Below, piece by piece: positions 45,873 to 55,111 of a DNA stretch of 64,000 nt; the stretch's first letter is position 1, and each line of letters begins with the position of its first letter. Both the position numbers and the translations under genes were made by a program. This DNA comes from Leeuwenhoekiella parthenopeia (GTDB taxonomy: Bacteria > Bacteroidota > Bacteroidia > Flavobacteriales > Flavobacteriaceae), in contig NZ_JAJGMW010000001.1 of assembly GCF_020782115.1 (NCBI RefSeq), forward strand, positions 280,126 through 344,125. Direction: 5' to 3'. Below the pieces are notes generated by a model. That model saw nothing but the letters and a program-made list of their open reading frames with translations. It made no database searches and was not told the origin of the DNA.

Positions 45873-48695
45873 TTAATTACTAACTTCAGGGACTCCCTTA
45901 CCCATAAAAATATACCGATGTTCAGGCACCAGTTTTTCCTGTATAAAAGACTGAATATCCCCAGGACTTACAACTTCTAAATAAGCTCTAACCGCTTCCG
46001 GATCGGGCAGTTGCAAATCCCATTTATAATAGCGATATCCTTTATCTATAATGGATTTACCCGTAATTCCCATTAAATAAAATCTACTTTTAATCGCATT
46101 TAATTCGCTCTCAGATATAGGATGTTCTTTAAACCAGGATACCAACTCCTCCACATCGCTTATCAGCATCTGTTCCATCCCGACAACCGTTGGCAATGTA
46201 ATTACCAAATTGCCGCGTTGCATATCTATATTCGAATTAGAAACGACGTGTACAATATAAAGGCCTCTTTTTTTAACATGACGCAGTTCCCATAAGCGGT
46301 TATTAATTACTTCCCGCATCAGTTTTAAGTTAACCTGTGCTTTCCAGTCATCCCGGGCTATAGGATAGGAATATTGTAATCTAAGGTTCAGATCGGAAGG
46401 CAGTATACCGGGAATTCTAAACGTCTTCTTTAAAGGTCCTTTAGGTAAATAACTTACAACTTTTTCTTCCCGTTTTACCTGATTTTCAGATACCCGCAGA
46501 TTACCCAAATAGGTTTCCAAAAGCGGTATGACTTCTGTTTCGCTAAAATCTCCACTCAGCAGAAACAAAAACTCCTGAGGATGTTGAAATAAGCTTTGAT
46601 AAATTTCCTTCAATTCAGTCATAGTAGATAGCTGTACCGCCTTATAACGTTCCTCAGCTGTTAAACCAGGATTTACTTCCTTAAGATCATTCTTACTAAG
46701 TACGGTTAAATCGTGTTCCTCCCTCCCGTAAGGGGGGTTCTTGTAAAATAAGAATTCATCCTCCTTCCAATAGGTAAAGGCTTCGGGATCCTCCCGGGGT
46801 GCAGACAAATACAAATGAGCCAGTTGTAACAAAGCTTCAAGACGCTCGGCCGGGGCCTGCAGTTTTATACCGGATTCTTCCTGGTTTACATACAAGGCTC
46901 TGCCGTAAATCATTCCCAGATCGGTAAGCATGCGTTGCATTTCAAAATGGGTATAAGCACCCGCCCCCGAGGTATGTACCCACTCCGGTACAAGCTGGGC
47001 TCTTATAAAGTCCTCTTTATTCAGGTTACTGGCACCTACATTGCGGAAGCCATGTAATTTTAGTGGAGCACCCTCCTGAGGGTAAAGTACGACCCGCGCT
47101 CCATTAGCAAGTTGTATTAGTTGTCCTCCTAAAGTATCATTACCCAAATCTCTAGAAGGAACACGAGGCAACCGGGCAAGGAGCGAATCGGATATCAACT
47201 TCGTTTTCAGCTCCTCATTTGCCTCCGTACCTACCCCCAGTTTAGCCTGATCCAGCCAACTGCGGAACTCAGCCTCATTTAAATTTAATACAGCGGCACC
47301 TTTGGGGGCCAAAATCCCAATATCCTGAGGCCCGTCTCTTAAAAAGGCTTTGAGTTCCGAATTTACAGTATCATACGAGAGCCCATTTAACCAGCGCTTC
47401 TTTAAAGCAAGCTGATCAAATTCCAAAGATTCCTCTGCCAGCATCCGTTGATCATAAGTACTCAATACCGCTCCCAAAGTATTGTTATCCCTTTGATCAA
47501 TAGCGTTTAATTCCCTTTGCCGGTATTTCTGATAAGCAGCCTGATCAACACCCTGTTTCTTAAGCTGATTAAGGGCGGTTGCCACTTCCTCCACTGCTCC
47601 CCGTTCCCTTCCTGTAAAAGTTTTTAGTTTCAGTCCCAGTGCAGGAAGTTCGCCAGATTTATCAACACCAAGTGTGTAGTGCAGATCATAAGTCGTAGGT
47701 ATTTGAGGTAGCTGATCTCCAATAAGCGCATACAACATTTCATACATCCACTTTTGCTGTAAAGCTTTAGGTTCTGCTTTTGGAGGGATCCGGTTACGCC
47801 AGTATAAATCGATTTTCGTTTCGGAGAGCTCCTGTTCATCAGTTTCAAGCTGTTCCAATTGTATAAATTGGTTGGGGCGTTGTAAATACTCCATTTTTGG
47901 ATAAACCAGTTTTTTAGCAGGAGTAGCTTTTAATTTTCCAAAATAGTCTTCAATATCCTGCGCTGCCTGATCCAGATCGGTAATAGGCCCCACCATCATC
48001 AGGGTAGCCCGCTGGGGATGATACCAGTCGTTATAAAAGGAGGATACGGCATCCCTATTAAAACCTTTAACGTGATCAAAATAGTGTTCCGGTCGTACAG
48101 CCGGAGCATAAACTTTTGAAAGGTTCCAGAACAGGCGCTCTTCATCGTATCCTAAATGACCATTTCTATGTATGTACTCCTGATAAAAACTGCCGTGTTC
48201 CGCTGCTAGATTTTCAGGAGTCGGTTTTAAACTTCCTCCAATGATTCGGCTTAGCAAATCCAACTCTGCAGTATAGATTTCAGAACCTACTGTATCAAAA
48301 AGGAAAAGGTAGCAGGTATGTCTTACATTGGTATATCCCTGCCAGGGATATTTTCCGCTACGAACAGCCTCCAGTAAAGCACCGCCTTTGGCTGTTGCTT
48401 CATCCAAATAAATTGCAAAGGGCAAATGCTCCAGATAATGGGCCAGGTGCGTTTGTCCTTCCTGTTCCATTTCATAACCCGTATTTACATATAAATTCAT
48501 AGATACGTTTTGTCCCTCCCAGGCTGCTTTAGAATGGATCAAATACCGCATCCCGTTATCCAGGGTTCCGCTACGAATACCGGTTTCTATGGTATCTGCT
48601 TCGGTTTGCCCATACATAAAAGGACTGTATACCAGAAAACAGATCCATACCAGGCTAAAGAAATTTAATGATTTTAAACGTTTAATATCCTGCAT
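45873..48695 (-). CDS. M16 (insulinase/pitrilysin-like) zinc peptidase, exported
   Basis: 940 aa with an N-terminal signal segment (NFFSLVWICFLVYSPFMYGQ). The inverted zinc motif HxxEH is H86-Y-L-E-H90 in QTHLAHYLEHLPFA, and the further Glu ligand is probably in the ENLAAEHGSFYQEYIHRN helix. Two tandem M16 halves are present; the second lacks the zinc motif, as usual for clamshell M16 enzymes. These proteases degrade oligopeptides up to about 70 residues. The gene starts inside the 3' end of the SusD gene (14-nt overlap), so SusC, SusD and protease are one operon. Confidence 0.9.
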   Translation of the reverse strand: MQDIKRLKSLNFFSLVWICFLVYSPFMYGQTEADTIETGIRSGTLDNGMRYLIHSKAAWEGQNVSMNLYVNTGYEMEQEGQTHLAHYLEHLPFAIYLDEATAKGGALLEAVRSGKYPWQGYTNVRHTCYLFLFDTVGSEIYTAELDLLSRIIGGSLKPTPENLAAEHGSFYQEYIHRNGHLGYDEERLFWNLSKVYAPAVRPEHYFDHVKGFNRDAVSSFYNDWYHPQRATLMMVGPITDLDQAAQDIEDYFGKLKATPAKKLVYPKMEYLQRPNQFIQLEQLETDEQELSETKIDLYWRNRIPPKAEPKALQQKWMYEMLYALIGDQLPQIPTTYDLHYTLGVDKSGELPALGLKLKTFTGRERGAVEEVATALNQLKKQGVDQAAYQKYRQRELNAIDQRDNNTLGAVLSTYDQRMLAEESLEFDQLALKKRWLNGLSYDTVNSELKAFLRDGPQDIGILAPKGAAVLNLNEAEFRSWLDQAKLGVGTEANEELKTKLISDSLLARLPRVPSRDLGNDTLGGQLIQLANGARVVLYPQEGAPLKLHGFRNVGASNLNKEDFIRAQLVPEWVHTSGAGAYTHFEMQRMLTDLGMIYGRALYVNQEESGIKLQAPAERLEALLQLAHLYLSAPREDPEAFTYWKEDEFLFYKNPPYGREEHDLTVLSKNDLKEVNPGLTAEERYKAVQLSTMTELKEIYQSLFQHPQEFLFLLSGDFSETEVIPLLETYLGNLRVSENQVKREEKVVSYLPKGPLKKTFRIPGILPSDLNLRLQYSYPIARDDWKAQVNLKLMREVINNRLWELRHVKKRGLYIVHVVSNSNIDMQRGNLVITLPTVVGMEQMLISDVEELVSWFKEHPISESELNAIKSRFYLMGITGKSIIDKGYRYYKWDLQLPDPEAVRAYLEVVSPGDIQSFIQEKLVPEHRYIFMGKGVPEVSN

Positions 48696-50076
48696 TTTGA
48701 GTGAGATTAGGGTTTTTTAATAATTCGGCTTCAGGAATTGGGTATAGCAAATCGGTTTCAGAGACTCCTTCCAGTACCTCCAAAGCCTTTCCGGTGCGCT
48801 TTAAATCCAGCCAGCGATGCCCCCATTCGCTAAAAAGTTCGTAATAGCGCTGCTGCATCACCTCTTCTAACAGCTGTTCCTGGGTAATTGCCGTGGTATA
48901 AACCAAAGGCTGCAGATCGGCACGCTCCCGTATAACATTCAGGTCAGCTACCGCCGCTTCCAGTTTGCCCTGCCGGGTACGGGCCTCTGCCCGTATCAGG
49001 TACTGCTCTGCAAGGCGTATTACCATGGAGTATTCGGTATAGTTAGAACCTGTAGCGTTGTATTGAATCTTGTATTTATAGGGATAATAGTAGGTTTCAC
49101 TACTGCTGCTAAAACTCCCAATCCAGTTGTCCCGGCGCAGATCCCCGGCCTCTAGGTCTGTTATAAACGTTTCGTTCAGACTGACCGGGCTCCCGGTTGG
49201 GGTAATGCGAATCAGCAGATTGCCATCCCGGGTATGCGTAAACGTGCCTCCCCAGCCTTCCGGTGACACCTGCCAGAGTGCTTCCGGGCTGTTGGCTAAA
49301 AACACGGTATTTAAATCATCAGGCAACTCATACAGATCCGTTGCGGCCAGTACTTCACTGCTGTAGGTTTCCGCCTGCTCCCAGTTTTCCAGATACAGAT
49401 GTACCCGCGCCAACAAACCCAAAGCCGTAAAACGATTCGCCTGGGTACGATCATTATCAGGGTAGCCGGTATCCAATAGTTCGGCTGCCCGGTTTAAATC
49501 TTCCAAAATCAGATCGTAAACCTCAGTTTGTGGACTTCGGGCTTTTAAGGCATTAACGGTATAATCGGTTTGGGTGACTAAAGGCACATCCCCGTATAAA
49601 TTGGTCAGGTAGAAATACGCAAACGCCCGTATAAATCGGGATTCCCCTTCCAAAGCAGCACGGGTTTCCCGACTTAAACCACTGTTATCTACAACCCCCT
49701 CCAGAATCGCATTACACATATAAATCGTGTTGTAAGCGCCAGACCATAAGGCCAGATTCAGGCTGTTGGTTGCTTCCGGTTGATGCGCTGCAAAGGCTTC
49801 CATCTCAGGTACCGCATTGGTTACGGTATAGGTATCAGCAGAGAGCCCGCCTAAAAAACTGACACTTTGGTTCCCTCCTGCTGCAAAGGCCGTATTAAAC
49901 AACTGAATGTACACCCCATCCATCGCCTCACGTGCGGTGGCATCATCGCTAAACACCGTCACACTGGTGATACGGTCATTGGGTACGTCTACCTCTACAA
50001 AAGATTCACAGGCGTATAGGAACAACAGCACCGGTAAGCATAGCAGGTGTAGATGGTAATTTCTAAAATGTTTCAT
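48682..50076 (-). CDS. SusD/RagB-family lipoprotein (peptide-type pair)
   Basis: 464 aa with lipobox LLFLYACESF (lipid Cys 23). SusD blocks: ESRFIRAFAYFYLTNLYGDVPLV, FTALGLLARVHLYLENWEQAETYS, RLAEQYLIRAEARTRQGKLEAAVADLNVIRERA and the C-terminal RYYELFSEWGHRWLDLKRTGKALEVL. It is shorter than the two PUL SusD proteins, as is common for RagB-like proteins. The association with an M16 protease and no glycosidase points to peptide rather than glycan capture. Begins 4 nt after the SusC stop. Confidence 0.92.
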   Translation of the reverse strand: MKHFRNYHLHLLCLPVLLFLYACESFVEVDVPNDRITSVTVFSDDATAREAMDGVYIQLFNTAFAAGGNQSVSFLGGLSADTYTVTNAVPEMEAFAAHQPEATNSLNLALWSGAYNTIYMCNAILEGVVDNSGLSRETRAALEGESRFIRAFAYFYLTNLYGDVPLVTQTDYTVNALKARSPQTEVYDLILEDLNRAAELLDTGYPDNDRTQANRFTALGLLARVHLYLENWEQAETYSSEVLAATDLYELPDDLNTVFLANSPEALWQVSPEGWGGTFTHTRDGNLLIRITPTGSPVSLNETFITDLEAGDLRRDNWIGSFSSSSETYYYPYKYKIQYNATGSNYTEYSMVIRLAEQYLIRAEARTRQGKLEAAVADLNVIRERADLQPLVYTTAITQEQLLEEVMQQRYYELFSEWGHRWLDLKRTGKALEVLEGVSETDLLYPIPEAELLKNPNLTQNAGY

Positions 50077-50080
50077 ATCG

Positions 50081-53080
50081 TTAAAAATTAAGTTTAAGCC
50101 CCGCAGTTAGCGTGCGTAAAGCGGGTAAGGTGGTTCCGGGGGACTGAGGGTCTAATCCGCGGTATGAAGTCAGAGTTAACAGGTTTTGCCCTTGCAAGAA
50201 CAAGATGCACGAGTTTATTCCTAGTTTTTCAGTAGGGAGCTCATAGTTAAGCCCAAGCGTTCGCAGTCTTAAAAAAGAGGTATTGGTATAAATGCCGTCA
50301 CTGGTCTGAAATCTGAAATAAGTTCGTAAGGCATCCAGTCCCTGAGAGAGTTTTTGAAACGATGCCATATCTCCCGGACTTTGCCAGCGCCGTTCGTAAT
50401 CTTCCTGCAGTATAGGGCCCAATCTGCCGGGAACTCCTGAGGAATAATACTGCTGGCCGTCCTGTACGACGAACTCCCATAAAAAATCCAGGCTCACCCG
50501 CCCATAGCTAAACTGGTTACGAAACCCGCCAAAGAGCGTTCGGTTAAGATCTTTAACCACCACGCGGTCATCGAAATTATACACCCCATCTTCATTGACA
50601 TCCACAAACGTGTACAACCCCGTCTCGGGGTCTACCCCGGTATGGTCATAGAGAAACTGAATGTTAAGGGACTCCCCTACTTTGTAGGTATTGGCATACG
50701 AACTCTCTTCTATTCCGGGAAAAGACACCAGGCGGTTTTGAGGAATACTCACATTCAGCGAAGCCTGCCAGCTAAAGCGCCCTGAGTTTAGATTTGTGGA
50801 GGCTTCAAACTCCCAACCGGTATTTTCAACGGTAGCATCCAGATTGGCCTGTACACTGGTAAAACCCGTGATAGCAGGCAGGTTATAGCCCACCAGCTGA
50901 TTGGAAGAGCGATTGCGATACCAACTCGTATTCAGACGTAATTGATCCTTCAGGAAACCCAGTTCTAAAGCCAATTCCAGTTTGCGGTTGCGCTCCCACG
51001 AATAAATGGGGTTCGTGAGTTGGGTGGGATACAAACCTCCCCCTCCCGGGGTGGTCGAATAGGTATCGAGGTAACCGTAATCCCCTATTTGATCGCTTCC
51101 GGCTGAACCATAACTGCCGCGCAATTTGGTAAACGATAAAAAGGGCTTTAGACCTTGCATCCAGCTTTCTTCACTCAAAATCCACGCTCCACCAACAGCC
51201 CCAAAACTGGCAAAACGCCGGGACGGACCAAAACGGCTGCTGCCGTCCCGTCTTCCGGTTAGATTCAAATAGTATTTACGGGCGTAATTAAGACCGATAC
51301 GCCCAAAAGCTGCTGCATAGGCATATTCACTTGTGCTGTTATCGGCCACCACCACCTGCTCTGCAGCTGCGAGATTTCCCAGTAACTGATCGTTGGAATA
51401 CCCAATACCCACTATATTAAGCGTTGAGCCCTGGCGATGCTGAAAGGTACTCCCTAACAGAGCATCCAGATTAAACTTCCCCCAGGTATTGCGGTAATTG
51501 AGTTGCGGTTCCACAATCCAGGATTGGCGCCCTGCACTAAGATGTATGGAGCGTGAGCGTGCATTCGCCCAAAGAGCGGGATTATAAAACCGGATGGGTT
51601 GCTCGGTGACCTCCTCACTAGTTAGCAGGGTATAGCCGGTATTTAACCGTGCTTCCAGTTGTGGGGTTATGGCATAGTTTAAACTCAGGTTGCTAATAAG
51701 CTGCTGCACCCGGGCTTCACTCTCCCGGTATAAAGTGGCAAGCGGGTTATTCCAACTCGAGTCTTCCCAGTTTAACGCTCCGTCATCGGAGTATAATGCC
51801 GGTGCATTAGGCGCCAGAGATAGGGCGGTACTTACAAAGCTGCTCCCGTCAAACTGCCGGTTGTTGTCACTGCCAAAGGAGGTGCTCAATTGCAACTTAA
51901 AACGCTCGTCACTGCTGCGGTGATTGAGGCTCAGGTTTGCAGTGAGTTTGGTATACTTAAAATCACCAGGAAACACCGAAGTCTCACGTTGATAGCCCAC
52001 ACCCAGGTTGTAATACGTACGTTCGCTCCCACCACTCACGCCCAGATTCACTCCGGTGGTTTCCGCAGTCCCCCCAAAAAGAGTCTCCTGCCAGTCTGTA
52101 TAGCGGTCCGGGTCCCACAAAAGCAAATCTGGGGAATTCGATTCCGTAGGGGTTGTGCCGTCATTGGCAAAGGCTTCCTGCCTTAGGCTGATGTAATCAG
52201 CTGTGGTAACCAAATCCAGTTTGCGGGGTACCACACCGGCACCGGTATAGATCTGTGCGTTAAACCGGGTTTTTTGCTTCCCGCCTGTACCTTGTTTGGT
52301 GGTGATCAGGATTACGCCATTGGCCCCACGCGAACCGTATATCGCGGTAGCATCGGCATCTTTAAGCACTTCGATGCTTTCAATATTCGCAGGGTTCAAG
52401 GTATTGAGTGGGTCTATCCCTCCCAGGTTAGGTGATGTAAGCCCGCTTGAACTATTAAGTGGTGCGCTGTCTATAGGTACGCCATCTATGATATACAGCG
52501 GCAGATTTCCCGAATTCCCGAAGCCGCTGCGCAGACTATTCTGACCACGGATTTGAATACTGGGCGCATTACCTGGCACCCCACTGCGCTGCACGATAGA
52601 GACCCCTGCCATCCGGCCTTGCAGGGCGGCTAGCGGATTGGTCACCGGCTGCCGCTCGATTTCTTCGGCGGTCACCCGGGCGATACTCCCCGTTTGCTCC
52701 CGGCGTGTGGTATTGTAATACCCGGCATTGATGGTGACTTCGCCTAGGTCTGTGATGTCCTGTTGCAGGGTGATAGTAAACCTGGTTTGATTCCCTACCG
52801 GCAACAATAAGGTCTTAAACCCGATATAGCTGATACGCAACGTATCCTGAGGCGAGGCCACCAGTTCAAAGTTCCCGTCCAGATCGGTCTGGGTACCGGT
52901 ATTCGTGTTTGTAAGGGAAATACTTACCCCGGGGATGGGGTTGTCATTCGTGTCGGTAACGCTTCCCGTTACCCGTGATTGTAAGGGTGAGGCACTGGCC
53001 CACAGGGCACTCAGGCTCATAAAAAGGCATAATAGCCCCGGCAACGCAGCCCCCGTAAGGCGCGTAGTCTTATTTTTCAT
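50081..53080 (-). CDS. SusC/RagA-family TonB-dependent transporter (peptide-type pair)
   Basis: 999 aa with a signal segment (GLLCLFMSLSALWASASP). Regulatory domain SRVTGSVTDTNDNPIPGVSISL, plug with EVTINAGYYNTTRREQTGSIARV, LYIIDGVPIDSAPL and DADATAIYGSRGANGVILITTKQG, then the barrel ending LKLNF. The DNA is visibly richer in G+C than the PUL and the defence island, as is the SusD gene. With the RagB-like partner and the M16 protease it resembles RagAB, which imports oligopeptides. A structured leader precedes it. Confidence 0.92.
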   Translation of the reverse strand: MKNKTTRLTGAALPGLLCLFMSLSALWASASPLQSRVTGSVTDTNDNPIPGVSISLTNTNTGTQTDLDGNFELVASPQDTLRISYIGFKTLLLPVGNQTRFTITLQQDITDLGEVTINAGYYNTTRREQTGSIARVTAEEIERQPVTNPLAALQGRMAGVSIVQRSGVPGNAPSIQIRGQNSLRSGFGNSGNLPLYIIDGVPIDSAPLNSSSGLTSPNLGGIDPLNTLNPANIESIEVLKDADATAIYGSRGANGVILITTKQGTGGKQKTRFNAQIYTGAGVVPRKLDLVTTADYISLRQEAFANDGTTPTESNSPDLLLWDPDRYTDWQETLFGGTAETTGVNLGVSGGSERTYYNLGVGYQRETSVFPGDFKYTKLTANLSLNHRSSDERFKLQLSTSFGSDNNRQFDGSSFVSTALSLAPNAPALYSDDGALNWEDSSWNNPLATLYRESEARVQQLISNLSLNYAITPQLEARLNTGYTLLTSEEVTEQPIRFYNPALWANARSRSIHLSAGRQSWIVEPQLNYRNTWGKFNLDALLGSTFQHRQGSTLNIVGIGYSNDQLLGNLAAAEQVVVADNSTSEYAYAAAFGRIGLNYARKYYLNLTGRRDGSSRFGPSRRFASFGAVGGAWILSEESWMQGLKPFLSFTKLRGSYGSAGSDQIGDYGYLDTYSTTPGGGGLYPTQLTNPIYSWERNRKLELALELGFLKDQLRLNTSWYRNRSSNQLVGYNLPAITGFTSVQANLDATVENTGWEFEASTNLNSGRFSWQASLNVSIPQNRLVSFPGIEESSYANTYKVGESLNIQFLYDHTGVDPETGLYTFVDVNEDGVYNFDDRVVVKDLNRTLFGGFRNQFSYGRVSLDFLWEFVVQDGQQYYSSGVPGRLGPILQEDYERRWQSPGDMASFQKLSQGLDALRTYFRFQTSDGIYTNTSFLRLRTLGLNYELPTEKLGINSCILFLQGQNLLTLTSYRGLDPQSPGTTLPALRTLTAGLKLNF

Positions 53081-53124
53081 AACTTCGTCGTGTTAATTAA
53101 ACAATTAATTTGTTTAAGCTCACG

Positions 53125-53201
53125 CCTTCCCCACCTGATACCACTCTTAGGGGAAGGTCTGGAGCTTAAAAGCTTCTCTTCTTCACAGACCGCAAGGTCT
53201 G
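53125..53201 (-). promoter_or_regulatory. Structured 5' leader of the SusC-SusD-M16 operon
   Basis: Upstream of the SusC start, read on the minus strand: a 6-bp GC-rich hairpin (CAGACC/GGTCTG, plus coordinates 53186-53201), then an AGCTT/AAGCT element, then an 8-bp stem CCTTCCCC/GGGGAAGG (plus 53125-53132 and 53150-53157) ending 45 nt before the ATG. No known riboswitch class was recognised. A control element or an operator is possible. Confidence 0.4.
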
Positions 53202-53325
53202 CAGCTCTTTTTTATTATGGCTAATTCAAACGGTCTATAGCAATGTTCTAAGTTTGCTTCTTAAACTTTCTTTTTCTCAGTATAGCAGGATGTTTCCGTT
53301 GTCCTCATCCCCAACCCTTCTTCCC

Positions 53326-53394
53326 CGGTTCAGAATAGTCCCGGAGCTCTACAAATCCACTTAATGAGATTTGCGGGATCCGAACTCTAAAAGA
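53326..53394. repeat. Intergenic repeat R3, copy A
   Basis: About 68 nt beginning GGTTCAGAATAGTCCCGGAG and containing AGCTCTACAAATCCA and GAGATTTGCGGGATCCGAAC. A second copy with a few substitutions is at 54262-54330. Confidence 0.75.
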
Positions 53395-53490
53395 AAGAAT
53401 GAGTTAAGAGAATAATCCTATCCTCATCCCCCCGCCCTTCTCCCACTGGAGAAGGGAGCCTATCCCTAACTGGAAAGTTGCTTTAAGATT

Positions 53491-53676
53491 AAGGAATATC
53501 ATTCTTTATCCTTCTTTTTCTTCAGTATAGCAAGAAGGACCCGTTAAAAATTTTCGAAGCCTTGGAGAAAATTTAGGGGACTTCTTGCGGTTTTCGCCCT
53601 GAGGCGAAAAATACCTAAGAAAAAGTGTCCTTTCTTTTGTTACTTTTCTTTGGACAATCAAAGAAAAGTAAGGAAC
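53491..53676. repeat. Intergenic repeat R1, copy A
   Basis: Begins near GAATATCATTCTTTA, contains AGTATAGCAAGAAGGACCCG, CTTGCGGTTTTCGCCCTGAG and CCTAAGAAAAAGTGTCC, and ends in the hairpin listed at 53640-53671. The same sequence recurs at 54579-54831, where it is split by about 84 nt of unrelated sequence. Confidence 0.8.
53640..53671. terminator. Long A/T-rich hairpin inside repeat R1
   Basis: 13-bp perfect stem TTACTTTTCTTTG / CAAAGAAAAGTAA with loop GACAAT. It has terminator form, but no gene lies directly upstream on either strand. It is part of the repeat and the second copy of the repeat keeps only the left arm. Confidence 0.5.
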
Positions 53677-53788
53677 ACTCAATAGAACCTCTAAACATTC
53701 AAATCCAAATGATTATCCTTAAACAGTCTATTCCCATTAAAAAAATTCTCAAGCTTAAGAAAACAAACAAAACATCTTATAAAACCTT

Positions 53789-53946
53789 CGCTAATTCACC
53801 GGTGTGCTTAAACCTACCCGGTATAAGCCCAGGCCGCCTGCACAATGCAAACCGGCGTTACCCACCCACAACAGGTTACCTCGTAGGGAGATACCCCATA
53901 ACCCACGGGTGCATTAGCGGATTATGACGTGTACCCGTAAACACGT
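53789..53946. repeat. Structured palindromic element 1
   Basis: Outer arms CGCTAAT (53789-53795) and ATTAGCG (53913-53919) enclose a CGCC/GGCG hairpin (53835-53838 with 53854-53857) and a GGTTA/TAACC hairpin (53874-53878 with 53899-53903). Another hairpin, ACGTGT/ACACGT (53927-53932 with 53941-53946), follows directly. It is clearly richer in G+C than the flanks. It looks like a structured RNA or foldable DNA element, identity unknown. Confidence 0.5.
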
Positions 53947-54022
53947 GCTTCATACAATAAATTTATTTTTAATGGTTTATGTATTGTTTTAAGTTTCAAT
54001 TATAGTGGTGTTATTCAATCGA

Positions 54023-54253
54023 GATTCTTACTTCTATGCTTGATTCCTTTCTTTTGCCTTGATGCAAAAGAAACAAAAGATCAAGGCTCACAAGACGGTA
54101 TCTAAATTTATCGTTTGCTGCACTGCATGCGCTTAACTCGGCCGCTCTGGCGGCCTCAAACAAAACCGCCTGCTACGTTCCGCTCACTTCAAATTTTACG
54201 ATACCTTCTTGTAGGCCGTATTTGAAATTGAAACTAAGAATAGCATTCTTTAA
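54023..54253. repeat. Intergenic repeat R2, copy A
   Basis: Starts GATTCTTACTTCTATGCTTG, includes CAAGGCTCACAAGACGGTAT and CGATACCTTCTTGTAGGCC, and ends near AAGAATAGCATTCTTTA. The same boundaries are found in copy B at 54333-54595, but the central part differs. Confidence 0.8.
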
Positions 54254-54261
54254 ATCCCCCT

Positions 54262-54330
54262 CGGTTCAGAATAGTCCTGGAGCTCTACAAATCCATCTAA
54301 TAAGATTTGTGGGATTCGAACTATAGAAAA
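54262..54330. repeat. Intergenic repeat R3, copy B
   Basis: GGTTCAGAATAGTCCTGGAG followed by AGCTCTACAAATCCATCTAA and GGGATTCGAACTATAG. It matches copy A at 53326 with scattered substitutions and sits directly before R2 copy B. Confidence 0.75.
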
Positions 54331-54332
54331 AA

Positions 54333-54595
54333 GATTCTTACTTCTATGCTTGTTACTGTTCTTTTGTCTTGATACAAAAGAACCAATCCCGAAGCGTCGG
54401 GACAAGGCTCACAAGACGGTATCTAAATTTATCGTTCGCTGCACTGCATTGTTTCTAACTAAAACAGCCCAACGCGGCAAGCTGGCTCATTCGCTAGAAT
54501 AGTCCACCGGACTATTCTTTAACGCTCTGCCCTAAATTTGACGATACCTTCTTGTAGGCCATTTCCAAAATTGGTACTAAGAATATCATTCTTTA
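54333..54595. repeat. Intergenic repeat R2, copy B
   Basis: Same start and end blocks as copy A (GATTCTTACTTCTATGCTTG ... CGATACCTTCTTGTAGGCC ... AAGAATATCATTCTTTA). The middle differs and carries a TCCCGA/TCGGGA hairpin at about 54387-54402. Confidence 0.8.
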
Positions 54596-54831
54596 GTGTC
54601 CTTTTTCTTCAGTATAGTAAGAAGGACCCGTTAAAAATTTTCGAAGCCTTGGAAAAAATTTAGGGGACTTCTTGCGGTTTTCGCCCTGAGGCGAAAAATA
54701 CCTAAGAAATGTGCCCAATCTAAATGATCCTACAGAACTCCAATTACTATAGGCACATTCTATCTGTCCAAAACCAATAAGCGATACAGATTAAAAAGTG
54801 TCCTTTCTTTTGTTACTTTTCTTTGGACAAT
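54579..54831. repeat. Intergenic repeat R1, copy B, interrupted
   Basis: Matches R1 copy A from GAATATCATTCTTTA to CCTAAGAAA (54709) and again from AAAAGTGTCCTTTCTTTTGT to TTTGGACAAT (54794-54831). Between them lie about 84 nt absent from copy A. It overlaps the end of R2 copy B by the shared GAATATCATTCTTTA block. Confidence 0.75.
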
Positions 54832-55111
54832 GCAAATCGACGATAGGAGATTCACGAGCTTCAAAACCAATAAGCTACAGCGAGCTAAAGAAAATGAACA
54901 AAACATGCTATAGTACCTAAAAATCTCCTCAGATCAAGCTAATGCTATCGTGAAAAACAAATACAACACCTCGTATATACCATAGGCAAAATCACTTTAA
55001 AAAATTAAACACCTCACCCTGTGCGGGATGTTGACCATTTTGGCCTAAATTAATGTAGGGGGAGTTTAGGGGTGCGAAGCTTTATATAGAGAAGAAAACG
55101 ACTTTGAAGAA

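Noticed and set aside
53625..53927. Plus-strand frame of 100 codons in the repeat region
   Set aside because: Lies across repeat R1 and structured element 1; composition reflects the repeats and there is no family feature or sensible start.
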